Source of the DNA: an uncultured Bacilli bacterium | GTDB taxonomy: Bacteria > Bacillota_I > Bacilli_A > RF39 > UBA660 | DNA: 57,660 nucleotides | Direction: 5' to 3' | NCBI GenBank assembly: GCA_947632455.1 | Contig: CANRPK010000006.1 | Location: 1-57,660, forward strand | In this document: piece after piece, positions 55,244 through 57,660 of the stretch | How positions within the stretch are numbered: the first letter of the stretch is position 1 | How the letters are laid out: every line of letters begins with the position of its first letter | Notes under the pieces: model-generated | Told to the model about the DNA's origin: nothing | Database searches by the model: none | What the model saw: the letters and a program-made list of their open reading frames with translations, nothing else | Made by a program: the position numbers and the translations under genes

Positions 55244-56966
55244 AATTGCTGAATTAGAACATAAAATTGCTATAGCTCTAAAATCTTTAGGTTATGATGA
55301 AGAAGTTACAATATGCCCATCTAATCGCCCTGATTTAGGTGATTATCAATATAATGGAATTATGCCTATCGCTAAAAAAAATGGTTTAAATCCTCAAACT
55401 CTAGCCCAAGATTTAGTTAATCTTATTAAAGATGAACCAGAATTAAAAGATGTAAATATTGCTGGTCCAGGTTTTATTAATTTAAAGTTTAGTGATGAAT
55501 TTTTATTAGATTTCATGAATGCTTCCAATGAAAACTTAAATATTAATTATAATCAAGATATCAATAAAACTATCTTTTTAGATTATGGTGGTCCTAATGT
55601 TGCTAAAGTTCTTCATGTAGGCCACTTACGTAGTGCTAATATTGGTGAAGCCTTAAAAAGATTATGCGAAAAAGTCGGTTGTAAAACTATATCTGATGTT
55701 CATTTAGGCGATTGGGGTCGACCTATGGGCATGGTAATATTAGAAATTAAAACTAGATATCCCGATTTAGCTTATTTTAAAGAAGATTATCATGGCGAAA
55801 AAGTTAATTTTACTCTTACTAATGAAGATTTATTAGAATTATATCCTATCGCTACTACTAAAGCTAAAGAAGATCCTAACATAATGGAAGAAGCTCGTAA
55901 AATCAATTATGAATTACAAAATAAACATCCCGGATATTATGCTTTATGGCAAAAAATAGTCGAGGTAAGTGTTAATGAAGTAAAAAGATTATATCAAGAT
56001 TTAAATGTTAACTTTACTCTATGGGAAGGAGAATCTGATAATTTTTATTATATTGATGAAATGCTTGACTATTTATATTCTAAAAATATGATTATCGAAA
56101 GTGATGGGGCTAAAATAATTCCTGTCAAAGAAGATGCTGATACTAAAGAAATGCCTCCTTTAATATTAATTAAAAGTAATGGTGCTGTTTCTTACGAAGC
56201 CACTGATTTAGCAGCTATTTGGGAAAGAACTCATAAATTTTCTTTAGATGAAATATGGTATTTAACAGATAAACGTCAAGAACTTCATTTTACTCAAGTA
56301 TTTAGAGTGGCCCAAAAAAGTAATATGGTTGATCCAAATTTAAAATTAATTTTTAATGGCTTTGGAACTATGAACGGCCCTGATGGTAAACCTTTTAAAA
56401 CTCGTGATGGTGGAGTTATGCCCCTTTCTGAACTTCTAGATAATGTGACTATAGAATGCGAAAAAAGATTACTACCAACTATTACTGAAAATCGTGCTAA
56501 AATTGCTCGAACTATTGCAGTCGCCGCCATTAAATATGCTGATTTATTACCATTTAGAACTACTGACTATAATTTTGATATTGATAAATTTACTGACTTA
56601 AATGGTAAAACTGGAACTTATCTTTTATATTCTACTATTAGAATGCGTTCACTTTTAAATAAATCTATGACTAAATTTAATAAAATGGATGTAATTTCTA
56701 CCGATATTGAAAGACAAATCATTGTTACTATGCTTGATTTAAAACGTATTATAAAACGTAGTTATGAAAATTATTCTTTAAATGAAATATGTGAATACTT
56801 ATATAAAATAACTAATTTATATAACAATTTTTATGCTGAAAATAAAGTTTTAACTGAAGAAGATAATATCAAAAAAAATTCTTGGTTAACTCTTACAAAA
56901 ATTATTTATGATAATAATGTTGAACTTCTAAACATTTTAGGTATAAATATTCCTGAAAAAATGTAA
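55233..56966 (+). CDS. argS: arginyl-tRNA synthetase
   Basis: Charges tRNA-Arg. The 577-residue protein has the N-terminal Add1 domain, the class I HIGH motif as HVGHLRSANIGE near residue 127, and the KMSKS-equivalent PFKTRDG near 388. A DALR-type anticodon-binding domain forms the C-terminus. It overlaps the DUF1934-like gene and is followed by rpoE, as in Bacilli. Confidence 0.96.
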   Translation: MNYKIAELEHKIAIALKSLGYDEEVTICPSNRPDLGDYQYNGIMPIAKKNGLNPQTLAQDLVNLIKDEPELKDVNIAGPGFINLKFSDEFLLDFMNASNENLNINYNQDINKTIFLDYGGPNVAKVLHVGHLRSANIGEALKRLCEKVGCKTISDVHLGDWGRPMGMVILEIKTRYPDLAYFKEDYHGEKVNFTLTNEDLLELYPIATTKAKEDPNIMEEARKINYELQNKHPGYYALWQKIVEVSVNEVKRLYQDLNVNFTLWEGESDNFYYIDEMLDYLYSKNMIIESDGAKIIPVKEDADTKEMPPLILIKSNGAVSYEATDLAAIWERTHKFSLDEIWYLTDKRQELHFTQVFRVAQKSNMVDPNLKLIFNGFGTMNGPDGKPFKTRDGGVMPLSELLDNVTIECEKRLLPTITENRAKIARTIAVAAIKYADLLPFRTTDYNFDIDKFTDLNGKTGTYLLYSTIRMRSLLNKSMTKFNKMDVISTDIERQIIVTMLDLKRIIKRSYENYSLNEICEYLYKITNLYNNFYAENKVLTEEDNIKKNSWLTLTKIIYDNNVELLNILGINIPEKM

Positions 56967-56974
56967 ATTAAGAA

Positions 56975-57003
56975 TTGACAAATATATATTTTAATATTAC
57001 AAT
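56975..57003 (+). promoter_or_regulatory. sigma-A promoter of rpoE
   Basis: TTGACA and TACAAT with a 17-base spacer, about 77 bases before the start. Confidence 0.7.
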
Positions 57004-57010
57004 TACAAAA

Positions 57011-57045
57011 GTTAGAAATGTACTTACATTTTTTAGTACTCTAAC
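57011..57045 (+). promoter_or_regulatory. hairpin at the 5' end of the rpoE mRNA
   Basis: GTTAG and CTAAC enclose an inner GTACT/AGTAC stem with a ten-base loop. It starts at about the first transcribed base, so it may protect the mRNA end. Confidence 0.4.
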
Positions 57046-57080
57046 ATATAATGTTTTAGTATAATTAAAGGAGACATAAA

Positions 57081-57533
57081 ATGAAACTAAATAATATAAG
57101 CAAAGAAGAATTAGAAACTATGAATTATGATGATATAGCTTATTTAATTCTTAAAGAAGAAAAAACTAAAATGAAAATCAATCTTTTATTTCAAAAAGTA
57201 TGTGAAGTATTAGAATTAAATGAAAATGCTTATATAGATAAAATAACTGATTTCTTTGAATTATTAACTACCGATAAAAGATTTATAATGTTAGAAGATG
57301 GTTCATGGGATTTAAAAGAATTACATAATACTAAAGTTGTAGTCGATGATGAAGATGATGATACACTTACTAGTGAAGTTGAAGACGATGAAGACTCCCT
57401 TGAAGATAAAACTGATGAAGAAGAAGATAATGATAATTTATTCTATGATTCAGATAGTGATGATGACTTACCTGATGATGATTTAGATGATTTAGTTGTC
57501 ATAGATGTTGATGAAGAAGAAGCAAACAGTTAA
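57081..57533 (+). CDS. rpoE: RNA polymerase delta subunit
   Basis: A subunit specific to Bacillota that speeds RNA polymerase release and recycling. The first 75 residues form the folded HARE-HTH-like domain (SKEELETMNYDDIAYLIL near residue 8, MLEDGSWDL near 73). Residues 90-150 are almost all Asp and Glu, the disordered acidic tail that competes with nucleic acid. Length is 150 residues. Confidence 0.95.
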   Translation: MKLNNISKEELETMNYDDIAYLILKEEKTKMKINLLFQKVCEVLELNENAYIDKITDFFELLTTDKRFIMLEDGSWDLKELHNTKVVVDDEDDDTLTSEVEDDEDSLEDKTDEEEDNDNLFYDSDSDDDLPDDDLDDLVVIDVDEEEANS

Positions 57534-57548
57534 CTGTTTGTTTTTTTG
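57523..57548 (+). terminator. terminator of rpoE
   Basis: CAAACAGTTAACTGTTTG is a perfect palindrome over the stop codon, followed by seven T. The last 110 bases of the window hold nothing else recognisable. Confidence 0.75.
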
Positions 57549-57660
57549 TTAAATAAATAGTTAATACTAAAAATAACTAGCAATAATAATTAAAAAGTCA
57601 AGTGCAACAAAAGAATAATCAAATATTATTAACAACTTCTTGTAATTTATAAATTTTGTT

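Overview
The window is AT-rich DNA from a member of the Bacillota, most likely an uncultured gut-type Bacilli lineage (RF39/Erysipelotrichales-like; this placement is inference). Supporting signs are an RNA polymerase delta subunit (rpoE), Spo0A, SpoIID and SpoIIQ sporulation genes, zinc-type ribosomal proteins S14 and L36, Shine-Dalgarno and sigma-A signals of Bacillus type, and ordinary use of TGA as a stop, including a programmed TGA frameshift in prfB. Most genes are housekeeping genes, with accessory islands between them.

Layout. 0-8 kb: a lipoprotein, uvrA, a prepilin-like protein, then tdk-rnr-smpB as an overlapping operon and a DUF308 membrane protein. 8-14.8 kb: a two-gene unit of unknown function, then two large exported variable proteins (VP-A, VP-B), each divergent from a tandem-HTH Xre regulator. 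14.8-17.4 kb: trpS, a VanY-type carboxypeptidase and a small protein. 17.4-31.6 kb: the S10-spc-alpha ribosomal cluster on the minus strand, from rpsJ to rplQ, with one strong promoter, one strong terminator and no rpmD. 31.6-34.6 kb: an orphan VP-like fragment, a hairpin-rich spacer, VP-C and two Xre/zinc-ribbon regulators. 34.6-39.2 kb: prfB, a four-gene cassette (transglutaminase-like, Xre, ORC-like degenerate ATPase, unknown) and a close homologue of the MunI restriction enzyme without a methylase. 39.2-44.5 kb: an AgrC/AgrA-type two-component pair and sporulation genes. 44.5-49 kb: pgk-tpiA, spo0A and gpmI. 49-51 kb: an Xre regulator divergent from VP-D. 51-57.6 kb: a class A PBP, an AAA-ATPase plus TOPRIM pair of abortive-infection type, a DUF1934-like gene, argS and rpoE.

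The most interesting system is the family of four exported proteins (VP-A to VP-D) plus an orphan fragment. Each ends in a short, GC-richer hypervariable segment of about 29 codons. Between copies the first two codon bases change freely while the third base (C or T) and interspersed invariant codons are kept. That is the footprint of adenine-directed mutagenesis of AAC/AAT codons by a diversity-generating retroelement (DGR). No reverse transcriptase or A-rich template repeat is present here, so the targets would be served in trans. Each gene is paired with its own divergent Xre regulator, and three share a conserved 3' hairpin.

Second is the MunI-like endonuclease: its catalytic residues are intact, no methylase is nearby, and on manual reading its expected target CAATTG does not occur once in the 57.7 kb. 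Third is the four-gene cassette beside it, and fourth the ATPase-TOPRIM pair under a palindromic operator. Counts quoted are manual readings; no database search was possible.
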